A stretch of DNA of 8,775 nucleotides from Candidatus Bathyarchaeum sp. Lineage in GTDB: Archaea; Thermoproteota; Bathyarchaeia; Bathyarchaeales; Bathyarchaeaceae. Location of the stretch: the NCBI GenBank assembly GCA_003096235.1, contig PIXT01000096.1, forward strand, positions 1 to 8,775, read 5' to 3'. The notes under the pieces were generated by a model. It did not search any database and was not told the origin of the DNA. It saw only the letters and a program-made list of their open reading frames with translations. A program made the position numbers and the translations under genes. Below, in pieces: positions 1 through 6,018 of this stretch (within the stretch, counting starts at the first letter, position 1; each line of letters begins with the position of its first letter).

Positions 1-2
1 GG

Positions 3-245
3 TTATTTTTTTGTGGTCAGTGTCATTGTTTTCTCTAGTTTTTTGTTGATGATGAAGAATATTAGGCATGTGATGAAGGCGTAGGTTAGCCCGTTTGTTG
101 TGGCTTCGAGGTAAAGAATGTAGTCTGAGATGGGAAACTCGATAATTGAGGCGATTATGTTTCCGGGGAACATGGGAATGGGGACTGCTATTGAGGCGGT
201 GGTGAATAGTAAGAAGAAGGCGACAAAGATTGGTGTTGCCCTCAT
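3..245 (-). CDS. Small two-helix membrane protein, unknown function
   Basis: An 80-residue protein that I do not recognise. It has two strongly hydrophobic stretches, about residues 5-25 and 52-68, joined by a Pro/Gly-containing loop (around PMFPGN) and followed by a Lys-rich tail (NKKLEK...TTKK). This suggests a hairpin membrane protein with a cytoplasmic C-terminus. The ATG at 245 is the first start after an AT-rich, TATA-like region at about 283-316. No strong Shine-Dalgarno site precedes it. The frame closes with TAA at 3-5, so the gene is complete. It diverges from the LysE-type exporter and may share its control region, but no functional link can be shown. Third positions favour A and C on the coding strand, like the neighbouring exporter, which supports real coding. 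Confidence 0.55.
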   Translation of the reverse strand: MRATPIFVAFFLLFTTASIAVPIPMFPGNIIASIIEFPISDYILYLEATTNGLTYAFITCLIFFIINKKLEKTMTLTTKK

Positions 246-282
246 GGTTTTTCATCTGTCATGTTTTTGGTTTTGTTCCAAC

Positions 283-316
283 CACAAATATAATAAATCT
301 TAATATATAATAAACG
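283..316. promoter_or_regulatory. AT-rich divergent promoter region
   Basis: A run of overlapping TATA-like motifs (ATATAATAAA, TTAATATATAATAAA) lies between the divergent small membrane protein and the exporter. On the minus strand, boxes here would place transcription starts about 20-30 bases ahead of the ATG at 245. On the plus strand they would give a leader of about 60 bases for the gene at 401. A second weak box, TTATAC at 375-380, is about 24 bases from the exporter ATG and could instead give a nearly leaderless transcript. Inferred from position and composition only. Confidence 0.45.
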
Positions 317-400
317 TTTTCGTAGTTCTGTCCAACACAAATACAACACAACAAAAAAGCGCCCAGAACGTTCATTATACACTTCACATCTTCATCATTC

Positions 401-1027
401 ATGGACCCACTCAACTTCGCAGCCACAGTCATAGTCCTAACAGCCTCAGGAGCCCTAGCCCCCGGACCACTATTCTTTGTAACAATAACACATGGCGCAC
501 AATCAGGAACAAAAAGCGGCATAATATTCTCAATAGCCCACACCATAATCGAGTTCACACTCGTCATGCTACTAGCCCTAGGACTCCTAAGCGTCGCAAA
601 CCAACCCACAATCAGACTCGCAATCGGAACCGCAGGAGGAGCAGCACTCATAATTTTCGGAACAATGCAAATACGCAGCTCCATACATCAAACAGACAAA
701 ACAAAAACAAAACAAAAAGACACCAAAAACCTATTCTTGATGGGCATGGCGCTAACAGGCTTAAACCCATACTTCATTATCTGGTGGCTCACTATCGGCG
801 CAAACCTGATTCTGCTAGCCCTAGAATTTGCGGGCTTAGCTGGCGTCATCTTCATGTATGCATGCCACATTTGGGTAGACTACGCATGGCTCACATTAGT
901 TGCCAGCTTTGCAAAAAAGAGCACAAAAATTCTACAATTCAAATGGTACCGCCTGATGATTACAATCTTTGGAGCAGTTCTAATCTACTTTGGCATATCA
1001 TTTCTACTCGACGCCCTAGCACTATAA
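401..1027 (+). CDS. LysE/RhtB family translocator (amino-acid exporter type)
   Basis: A 208-residue integral membrane protein with about six hydrophobic helices (roughly 5-25, 38-62, 72-90, 113-135, 142-168, 186-206), the size and layout of the LysE/RhtB family. Near the N-terminus is the family PGP motif (21-23, in GALAPGPLFF). At 120-129 the sequence GLNPYFIIWW matches the conserved Asn-Pro segment starting the second half. A hydrophilic Lys/Thr/Gln-rich linker (95-110) separates the two halves. Members export amino acids or related small molecules across the cytoplasmic membrane, but the substrate cannot be read from sequence. The ATG at 401 lacks a Shine-Dalgarno site, so a leaderless or weakly initiated message is likely. 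Codons end mostly in A or C up to about 720. It stands alone: the next gene faces it from the other strand. Confidence 0.87.
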   Translation: MDPLNFAATVIVLTASGALAPGPLFFVTITHGAQSGTKSGIIFSIAHTIIEFTLVMLLALGLLSVANQPTIRLAIGTAGGAALIIFGTMQIRSSIHQTDKTKTKQKDTKNLFLMGMALTGLNPYFIIWWLTIGANLILLALEFAGLAGVIFMYACHIWVDYAWLTLVASFAKKSTKILQFKWYRLMITIFGAVLIYFGISFLLDALAL

Positions 1028-1274
1028 ATCGGCAAACAAAACAGAGCCAATTTTCAGTTCACATAATCATTTTACGTGATTCACGAAACTACAAGCAATT
1101 AATGATTTCCTGTTCTGAACTGCTAAATTTAATGCACTAAACAGTAGTTGAGTAAAAAGCGCACAATTCCCACCCACTACAGAAGAAGAGGATTATGTTC
1201 TACAAGACCAGTTTTTGCCCTTTTTCTTTTGTGTTCACTCTTCTATAACAACAGCTGTTGAAACGTTCATTCTG
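1028..1274. other. Gene-free convergent intergenic stretch
   Basis: This stretch lies between the ends of the exporter and of amrS. I see no convincing gene, tRNA or C/D-box RNA. It holds nested inverted repeats at 1055-1122, a 17-codon ATG frame at 1195 after a GAGG, and plus-strand T-runs at about 1212-1230. The T-runs could stop plus-strand transcription. An A5 run at 1154-1158 reads as T5 on the minus strand and could help end amrS transcription. Confidence 0.5.
1055..1122. repeat. Nested inverted repeats downstream of exporter gene
   Basis: Three inverted pairs are nested. CAGTTC (1055-1060) pairs with GAACTG (1117-1122). AATCATT (1065-1071) pairs with AATGATT (1101-1107). Inside them, CGTG-ATT-CACG (1075-1085) is a tight hairpin or an operator-like palindrome. 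As RNA this could fold into a bulged hairpin in the exporter's 3' untranslated region, and as DNA it could be a binding site. The pairs are short and the loops unequal, so chance is not excluded. Confidence 0.35.
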
Positions 1275-2291
1275 TTACATGTGTACGCCATCAATCTTTG
1301 CTCCACAGTAGATGCATTTGGAATCTTTGATTTTGTTTTCTTGAATGTGATACCCAAATCTTTGAATCAACGTTTTTTTGCAGTTGGGACAGTATGTGTT
1401 TTCTCCTGTTTCTCCGGGCACGTTTCCCTCGTAGACGTATCTTAGACCAGCTTCTAAGCCAATCTTTCTGGCTCTGCGCAGCGTAGTAACGGGTGTTCTG
1501 GGCAAGTCTATGAGATTGTAGGTAGGATGGAACTGCGTGATATGCCACGGCGTATCTTCACCAACCTCTTCTTTGATGAAGTGCGCAATTTTGTGCAGTT
1601 CCTGCTCTGAATCGTTCAATGTTGGGATTATCAGGGTTGTTAATTCAATCCAAATTCCCAAACTTTTGTATAGCTTGATTGAATCCAGCACAGGTTGCAG
1701 GTGGGCGCCGCATCTTTTCTGGTAAAAATCGTCGCTGAAACTCTTCAGGTCAATGTTGGCGGCGTCCAAGTATGGGCTAATTTCTATTAACGCATCTTGT
1801 GTGATGTAGCCGTTTGTAACAAAAACGTTCTTGAGTCCCTGTTTATGGGCAAGCTTGGCTATGTCGTAGGCGTACTCAAAAAAGATTGTTGGTTCACTGT
1901 ACGTGTAGGCTATGCTCTTGCAGTTGCTTTGTAATGCCGCAAAAACAACATCCTCGGGCGAGACCTCTTGTCCAACGATTACGTTTCGCTGTTTTGGTAA
2001 CTGAGAAATGTCAAAGTTTTGGCAGTTGTCACATCTAAAGTTGCATCCCACGGTTGCTATACTATATGCTTGAGAGCCTGCAAGAAAATTGAATAACGGC
2101 TTCTTCTCGATGGGGTCAACAGCGCACGCCACAGCTTTGCCATAAACAAGACTGTACAGTTTGCCAGCCCTGTTCTCTCTGACCCCGCATATTCCTCTTT
2201 TAGAATCAGCAATCAAAGAGCAACGATGACTGCACAAGTTGCACTTAACCATGTTGTCATCTAGCTTCTCGTAAAACATTGCCTCCTTCAA
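1275..2291 (-). CDS. amrS: AmmeMemoRadiSam-system radical SAM protein (AmrS family)
   Basis: A 338-residue cytosolic radical SAM protein resembling pyruvate formate-lyase activating enzymes. Cys83-x3-Cys87-x2-Cys90 (VGCNFRCDNC) is the [4Fe-4S]/SAM-binding motif. Other family landmarks are DPIEKKPLFNF (59-69), YSEPTIFFEY (131-140), VTNGY (158-162), ANIDLKSF (178-185) and GNVPGETGENTYCPNC (289-304). An N-terminal Cys set (17, 20, 24, 35) and a C-terminal pair of CxxC motifs (301/304, 326/329) could bind further metal. The family is named for co-occurrence with AMMECR1 and Memo proteins, and its reaction is not established to my knowledge. Neither partner is here. I chose TTG at 2291 because AGGGAGG (2306-2300) lies 8 bases ahead and the result, MKEAMFYEKL, is as I recall the family's N-terminus. 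GTG at 2294 or ATG at 2279 are alternatives. It is divergent from the ferredoxin-KorAB operon. Confidence 0.93.
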   Translation of the reverse strand: MKEAMFYEKLDDNMVKCNLCSHRCSLIADSKRGICGVRENRAGKLYSLVYGKAVACAVDPIEKKPLFNFLAGSQAYSIATVGCNFRCDNCQNFDISQLPKQRNVIVGQEVSPEDVVFAALQSNCKSIAYTYSEPTIFFEYAYDIAKLAHKQGLKNVFVTNGYITQDALIEISPYLDAANIDLKSFSDDFYQKRCGAHLQPVLDSIKLYKSLGIWIELTTLIIPTLNDSEQELHKIAHFIKEEVGEDTPWHITQFHPTYNLIDLPRTPVTTLRRARKIGLEAGLRYVYEGNVPGETGENTYCPNCKKTLIQRFGYHIQENKIKDSKCIYCGAKIDGVHM

Positions 2292-2299
2292 CACAGAAG

Positions 2300-2306
2300 C
2301 CTCCCT
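2300..2306 (-). promoter_or_regulatory. Ribosome binding site of amrS
   Basis: On the minus strand AGGGAGG lies 5 bases before a GTG (2294) and 8 bases before a TTG (2291). It supports a start here rather than at the upstream ATG (2453), which would add an implausible hydrophobic leader. The ATG at 2279 is preceded by GGAGG only 2 bases away, too close to work well. Confidence 0.65.
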
Positions 2307-2330
2307 AACAACAAAAAAGGCAAACAGCAC

Positions 2331-2340
2331 ACTTAAACTT
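2331..2340 (-). promoter_or_regulatory. Putative TATA box of amrS
   Basis: Read on the minus strand, AAGTTTAAGT is preceded by purines (GA) that could serve as a BRE. A transcript start about 25 bases downstream, near 2310, would leave a short leader carrying the Shine-Dalgarno site at 2306-2300. Positional inference only. Confidence 0.4.
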
Positions 2341-2372
2341 TCAAAAAAGAGCACACAACAAGCTACGAAAAC

Positions 2373-2384
2373 AAATAATATTTT
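2373..2384 (+). promoter_or_regulatory. Putative TATA box of the ferredoxin-korAB operon
   Basis: AAATAATATTTT lies about 46 bases ahead of the ferredoxin ATG. A start about 25 bases downstream, near 2403, would give a leader of about 20 bases that includes the AGGTGG ribosome site at 2413-2418. With the opposing box at 2331-2340 this makes a compact back-to-back promoter pair. Confidence 0.45.
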
Positions 2385-2423
2385 AGCCCGAGCACAATAA
2401 AGTAATACTGTCAGGTGGTTTTT

Positions 2424-2669
2424 ATGGCTAGATTTAGAGTGGAAATAGACCACAATGTTTGTCAGGGGTTTGGGGCATGTGTCGAGTTATGCTCCAAGTT
2501 TGACCTTTCTGACGAAGACGGAAAATCTCATGTTGAAGGCGCAAAAAAGACCGCAAACGGAGAAGCAGCACAACTAGATACGCTAGACTGCCACAAAAAA
2601 GCTGCACAAGCTTGCCCCTTCAACGCCATCCACATCATCGACCTAAAGACAAACGAGAAACTCGTCTAA
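2424..2669 (+). CDS. Single-cluster ferredoxin, Pyrococcus type, with altered ligand
   Basis: An 81-residue soluble electron carrier. The Cys pattern is Cys13-x5-Cys19-x3-Cys23, then Cys56-x7-Cys64-Pro. It lines up with the Pyrococcus furiosus ferredoxin, where Cys11, Asp14, Cys17 and Cys56 hold the cluster and Cys21/Cys48 can form a disulfide. Here Cys13, Cys19 and Cys64 would be ligands, and Cys23/Cys56 the disulfide pair with the same 8-residue step to the last ligand. The Asp14 or Cys position is Phe16 (CQGFGAC), so a [3Fe-4S] cluster or an open iron site is likely; this is inferred. The start is the ATG at 2424, 5 bases after AGGTGG; an in-frame GTG at 2415 lies inside that site. It is first in an operon with korA (15-base gap) and korB, so it is their probable electron acceptor. 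It lacks the eight Cys of KorD-type delta subunits. Confidence 0.87.
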   Translation: MARFRVEIDHNVCQGFGACVELCSKFDLSDEDGKSHVEGAKKTANGEAAQLDTLDCHKKAAQACPFNAIHIIDLKTNEKLV

Positions 2670-2673
2670 CCAC

Positions 2674-2679
2674 GGTGAG
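2674..2679 (+). promoter_or_regulatory. Ribosome binding site of korA-type gene
   Basis: GGTGAG lies 5 bases ahead of TTG at 2685, inside the 15-base gap after the ferredoxin stop. It supports the TTG start, which gives the family-like N-terminus MIVNKLSLLVGGEAG. Confidence 0.6.
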
Positions 2680-2684
2680 CTTGC

Positions 2685-4418
2685 TTGATAGTTAACAAGC
2701 TTTCGTTGCTGGTTGGCGGAGAGGCTGGCGCAGGAATAACCCGTTCAGGCTTTCTTTTCGCCAAAACCTGCCTACGAGGAGGACTCTACGTCTTTGGCGC
2801 CAACGACTACCAGTCCCTAATACGAGGCGGACACAACTTCTACACCGTCACAGTCTGCGATGAACAAGTATACTCCCAAGCAGACACCATTGACCTTCTG
2901 GTAGCCCTAGACAAAGAAACCATCCTTCTTCACAAAAACGAACTTGTTTCAGGCGCTGGAATAATCTACGACCAAGACCAAATCACAGTAACCAAAAAGG
3001 AACTTGAAAGAAACGACATAAAACATTACCATGTGCCCCTAAAAAACATAGTCAAAGAACTTAAAGGACCAGCAATAATGGAAAACACTGTTGCATTAGG
3101 TGCAGCAAACGCGCTTCTAGACTACGACCCAGAAATACTAAACCAAGTATTACTGGACACTTTCAAACCAAAAGTCGCACAACTAAACATACAAGCAGCA
3201 AAACAAGGATACAATTACGCCAAACAGCATTACACACAAAACTTTGGATACAAACTCAAAAAAACAAACTCAACAAAAAACAGAATATTCGTAGCTGGAA
3301 ACGAGGCAATAGGACTAGGAGCCCTCAATGCAGGCTGCAAATTTTATGCAGCATATCCCATGACCCCCGCCACATCCATACTTCATTTCTTAGCACCCCT
3401 AGACCGAGAATACAACATGGTTGTAATCCAAACAGAAAGCGAAATAGCAGCCATAAACATGGTCGCAGGAGCATCATACGCTGGAGTAAGATCAATGACA
3501 GCAACATCTGGAGGAGGATTCTGTCTAATGACCGAAGCACTAGGCATGATAGGCATGACTGAAACCTCACCAGTTATAGTTCTAGTTCAAAGACCTGGAC
3601 CAAGCACAGGACTTCCCACATACTCGGCGCAGGGAGACCTCCGATTTGCAATCCACGCTTCGCAGGGGGAGTTTCCCAGAGTTGTAATCGCGCCTGGAGA
3701 TGTCCAAGAGGCATTCTATAACACAATAGAGGCATTTAATTTGGCGGAAAAATTTCAGATTCCTGCGATAATTATCTCAGACAAGTATTTGGCAGAGAGT
3801 AATGGAACTGTTGAGGTTTTTGAGCAGAACCGAATTAGAATTGACCGTGGAGAACTAGTAGACAATTATGTGGGGGATGAGTACATGCGGCACAAGTTCA
3901 CGGAAAACGGGATTTCGCCTAGGGTACTTCCTGGAACAAAAGGTGTTATTGTGCGAACCAATGCGGATGAGCATAATGAACTTGGGTATACAACAGAAGA
4001 TCCTGTGTTGGCAGCAAGGATGGCGGATAAGCGGTTCAAAAAGATGGATGTTCTTATCAAAGAATTGGAAGCGTATGAAACTGTCAAAGTTTATGGTTCA
4101 GAGGAAGCGGATGTGCTGATTATTGGGTGGGGTTCTACGAAGGGTCCGATAAGAGAAGCAATGAAGTTGCTTGCTGGTCAAGGAATTGAAGTGAAGTTTA
4201 TGCAAATTGTGTATTTGCATCCGTTTCCAGTGGACAGAATTCAGAATGTGTTGCAGTCTGTCAAGAAGGCTATAGTTGTAGAGAATAACAAGACTTCTCA
4301 GTTGTCCAGTCTGATACAGGAGCATCTTCTCAGAAAGGTAGACCATAAGATTTTGAAGTATGATGGGAGACCCTTCAACCCAGAGGCGCTTTCGAAGAGC
4401 ATAAAGGAGGTGCTCTAG
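2685..4418 (+). CDS. korA: 2-oxoacid:ferredoxin oxidoreductase, fused gamma-alpha subunit
   Basis: A 577-residue cytosolic subunit that, with KorB, oxidatively decarboxylates a 2-oxoacid to acyl-CoA and CO2, passing electrons to ferredoxin. The reaction is reversible and the substrate cannot be told from sequence. Domain order: POR gamma domain, about 8-185, with GGEAGAGI (11-18) and SLIRGGHNF (44-52); pyrimidine-binding alpha domain, about 200-425, with YPMTPAT (224-230), QTESE (249-253), ATSGGGFCLMTEALG (273-287) and QRPGPSTGLPTYSAQGD (302-318); and a transketolase-C-like domain, about 470-565, with IIGWGSTKGPI (479-489) and LHPFP (511-515). The gamma-alpha fusion is the two-gene Sulfolobus type. 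It starts at TTG with GGTGAG upstream, and its stop abuts the korB ATG. Third codon positions change sharply near 3655, from A/C-rich to G/T-rich, within an intact frame. Confidence 0.95.
   Translation: MIVNKLSLLVGGEAGAGITRSGFLFAKTCLRGGLYVFGANDYQSLIRGGHNFYTVTVCDEQVYSQADTIDLLVALDKETILLHKNELVSGAGIIYDQDQITVTKKELERNDIKHYHVPLKNIVKELKGPAIMENTVALGAANALLDYDPEILNQVLLDTFKPKVAQLNIQAAKQGYNYAKQHYTQNFGYKLKKTNSTKNRIFVAGNEAIGLGALNAGCKFYAAYPMTPATSILHFLAPLDREYNMVVIQTESEIAAINMVAGASYAGVRSMTATSGGGFCLMTEALGMIGMTETSPVIVLVQRPGPSTGLPTYSAQGDLRFAIHASQGEFPRVVIAPGDVQEAFYNTIEAFNLAEKFQIPAIIISDKYLAESNGTVEVFEQNRIRIDRGELVDNYVGDEYMRHKFTENGISPRVLPGTKGVIVRTNADEHNELGYTTEDPVLAARMADKRFKKMDVLIKELEAYETVKVYGSEEADVLIIGWGSTKGPIREAMKLLAGQGIEVKFMQIVYLHPFPVDRIQNVLQSVKKAIVVENNKTSQLSSLIQEHLLRKVDHKILKYDGRPFNPEALSKSIKEVL
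4406..4412 (+). promoter_or_regulatory. Ribosome binding site of korB inside the end of korA
   Basis: GGAGGTG lies in the last codons of korA, 6 bases before the korB ATG at 4419. This is an almost ideal Shine-Dalgarno match and implies tightly coupled translation of the two subunits, suited to equal amounts. Confidence 0.8.
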
Positions 4419-5276
4419 ATGGTAACTCTTGATGATCTTAAGACGCCAAAAACGAATACTTGGTGTCCTGGTTGTGGAAACTTTGGAATTTTGATGGCGT
4501 TCAAAAAAGCCTTGATTGAGCTTGGGCTTCAAAGAGAAGATTGTGTTCTTGTGTCGGGAATAGGCTGCCACGGAAAAATGGTCAACTACGTGAACATAAA
4601 CGGATTTCATGGTATACATGGCAGAGTGTTACCCACGGCGCAGGGCATCAAACTCGCAAATTCTGACTTAACGGTTGTTGGTTTTGCTGGGGATGCGGAT
4701 CAATACAGCGAAGGTTGGGGACATTTTGCTCATGCAGTGCGGACGAACATTGATATGACGTTGATTGTGCATGATAACATGGTTTTGGGGTTAACTACTG
4801 GTCAGGCGACATCTACCAGTCAGCAGGGATTTAAATCGAAGTCGACTCCTTTTGGGGTTATTCCGCCTATGCTTAATCCTGTAGCTCATGCGTTGGTCAG
4901 CAATGGTAGTTTTGTTGCTAGAGGTTTTTCTGGAGATATGTTGCATATAAAGGGGTTGATTGTGCAGGCAATGAAGCATAGAGGCTTTGCGTTCATTGAC
5001 GTGTTCCAGCCTTGTGTGTCTTTTAATTACCTGAATACTTACGGTTGGTTTAGCCAGCGAGTGTATAAGCTGGAAGAAGAGGGGCACGACGTTACAGATA
5101 AACAAAAAGCGTTAGAGAAAGCGTTGGAGTGGGGAGACCGGATACCCATCGGAATCTTCTACAATAAACAAAGACCCACATACCAAGATGGCATTCCACA
5201 CTTGAAGGAAACTAGACTCACAAGTGTGCTCAAAGAAAACGTTGACGTAACAAAAGCAATGAAGGAAATGATGTGA
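4419..5276 (+). CDS. korB: 2-oxoacid:ferredoxin oxidoreductase, beta subunit
   Basis: A 285-residue TPP- and [4Fe-4S]-binding catalytic partner of KorA. WCPGCGN (15-21) gives Cys16 and Cys19, GIGCHGK (47-53) gives Cys50, and FQPCVSFN (196-203) gives Cys199. The spacing matches the four cluster Cys of the Sulfolobus enzyme (12, 15, 46, 197). HGRVLPTAQGIKLAN (67-81) and GDADQYSEGWGH (91-102), followed by DNMVLGLTTGQ (119-129), form the TPP/Mg region. The usual GDGD is GDAD here, keeping both acids and changing one glycine to alanine. There is no separate ferredoxin domain. The ATG follows the korA stop with no gap, and GGAGGTG is 6 bases upstream. Last gene of the operon, with a T-run shortly after the stop. 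Whether the substrate is 2-oxoglutarate, pyruvate or another 2-oxoacid is not resolved. Confidence 0.95.
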   Translation: MVTLDDLKTPKTNTWCPGCGNFGILMAFKKALIELGLQREDCVLVSGIGCHGKMVNYVNINGFHGIHGRVLPTAQGIKLANSDLTVVGFAGDADQYSEGWGHFAHAVRTNIDMTLIVHDNMVLGLTTGQATSTSQQGFKSKSTPFGVIPPMLNPVAHALVSNGSFVARGFSGDMLHIKGLIVQAMKHRGFAFIDVFQPCVSFNYLNTYGWFSQRVYKLEEEGHDVTDKQKALEKALEWGDRIPIGIFYNKQRPTYQDGIPHLKETRLTSVLKENVDVTKAMKEMM

Positions 5277-5283
5277 CAGCTAG

Positions 5284-5293
5284 TTTTTCTTCT
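5284..5293 (+). terminator. Possible T-run terminator after korB
   Basis: TTTTTCTTCT begins 8 bases after the korB stop, in the 45-base gap between convergent genes. Archaeal transcription often ends at short T-runs, so this is the natural stop for the operon. No strong stem precedes it. Confidence 0.4.
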
Positions 5294-5321
5294 AGTTGTG
5301 GACAAAAGTTTTGCTGAAAGG

Positions 5322-5942
5322 TTAAACGTCTGTCAGAAGCTTCAGGTGAATTATCGGAGTCTTTCTTTTTGTCAGACTCTTTATTCGCGGCGATATTTCC
5401 TGAAGGATGTTCCATGGATCTAATAGCTTCTTGTCGGCAGGAATTTTTCCCTTGTTCATTCTTAGACGAGATGCGATCTCCTCGATTATCAGGTTCTCTG
5501 CTATAAGGTCAGCCATGCAGACCTCACCGTTGTTAATCAGCCTCTGCACAATCATGTCCTTTAGTTCTTGCCCTTTTTCCATTTCTTTGAAAATCTTTGC
5601 GGCTTTCTTTTTAGCTTTGAGGTGCTCCAACGAGAACTGTGGAATCTTCTGGCAGAATGTAACACGTTCTCTCCATTTTTCTAGCCACTTTTTGGTCCAG
5701 ACTTTTAGAAAAGATTTGATTTCATCTTGGCGGGCATCGTCGTTCAAGGCTTCTTCGACATCAATCAAGTTTGTGTCGTTGAGGTTTTCAGTTAAGCAGG
5801 TTTCAAAGTCTTGGTATGCAAAGTCTAAAAGTCTTCTTTCTGCGCCGTAAATGTCTAAATCAGGTATTTCGTTTTCCAGCTCCCCCGCTAGTAGAGGCAT
5901 TATTACAGGATTTCTTGAGGCTCGAAGTTTGGCGCTAGGCAT
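5322..5942 (-). CDS. Hypothetical charged alpha-helical protein
   Basis: A 206-residue protein that I do not recognise. It appears soluble, mostly helical and rich in Lys, Glu and Leu, with no signal peptide or membrane segment. An acidic first part (21-75) leads into a helix with Trp at 82, 86 and 90 (WTKKWLEKW), so the three Trp fall on one face. A basic segment follows (108-125), then a stretch that could be a small helix-turn-helix-like unit (128-165), and a basic tail ending KTPIIHLKLL. Its three Cys (49, 97, 142) do not form a metal motif. The ATG at 5942 is well supported by GGAGGT 8 bases upstream and by a TATA-like box further up. It is convergent with korB and divergent from the flippase, so probably transcribed alone. 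A nucleic-acid or protein-binding role is possible but unproven. The strong start signal argues for a real gene. Confidence 0.72.
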   Translation of the reverse strand: MPSAKLRASRNPVIMPLLAGELENEIPDLDIYGAERRLLDFAYQDFETCLTENLNDTNLIDVEEALNDDARQDEIKSFLKVWTKKWLEKWRERVTFCQKIPQFSLEHLKAKKKAAKIFKEMEKGQELKDMIVQRLINNGEVCMADLIAENLIIEEIASRLRMNKGKIPADKKLLDPWNILQEISPRIKSLTKRKTPIIHLKLLTDV

Positions 5943-5950
5943 CGGCTTGA

Positions 5951-5956
5951 ACCTCC
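5951..5956 (-). promoter_or_regulatory. Ribosome binding site of the 206-residue protein
   Basis: GGAGGT on the minus strand lies 8 bases before the ATG at 5942. It is a strong Shine-Dalgarno match that fixes the start and supports the gene being real. Confidence 0.7.
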
Positions 5957-6018
5957 AGTGAGGAACACTCTAATGTGCCTTTCTGGTGGTATATGAGGGT
6001 TTCCAATTTTTTTGGGCA

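Noticed and set aside
46..127. ATGATGA and GTGATGA motifs with a later CTGA, resembling a C/D-box guide RNA
   Set aside because: There is no D' box between the two C-like motifs, the spacing is wrong, and the region is antisense to a likely coding gene.
366..373. Perfect palindrome GAACGTTC upstream of the exporter
   Set aside because: Eight-base palindromes are common by chance and no second copy supports an operator.
259..684. Open frame of 141 codons on the minus strand over the exporter gene and its upstream region
   Set aside because: It is antisense to a clear LysE-type protein and crosses its promoter; the Cys- and Val-rich translation resembles no protein.
784..1140. Plus-strand frame of 118 codons overlapping the end of the exporter
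   Set aside because: It is an out-of-frame shadow of the exporter running into intergenic DNA, and the translation looks random.
1150..1162. GAGTAAAAAGCGC repeated at 7881-7893
   Set aside because: A single 13-base repeat in a window of this size and composition can occur by chance, and the two contexts have nothing in common.
1195..1248. ATG frame of 17 codons after a GAGG in the intergenic stretch
   Set aside because: Too short, no conserved feature, and it lies in T-rich sequence where such frames occur by chance.
1215..1445. Plus-strand frame of 76 codons over the end of amrS
   Set aside because: Mostly antisense to the conserved C-terminal CxxC region of amrS; Phe/Val-rich translation with no ribosome site.
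4098..4619. Open frame of 173 codons on the minus strand across the korA-korB junction
   Set aside because: It lies wholly antisense to two strongly conserved genes, has no family features and is explained by the sense codon pattern.
5407..5850. Plus-strand frame of 147 codons opposite the 206-residue gene
   Set aside because: The minus-strand gene has a strong ribosome site and a protein-like charged composition; this frame is its Phe/Ser-rich mirror.
5943..5965. GGTTCAAGCC on the minus strand, resembling a tRNA T-arm
   Set aside because: No five-base-pair T-stem and no acceptor or anticodon arm around it; it is the ribosome site plus spacer of the 206-residue gene.
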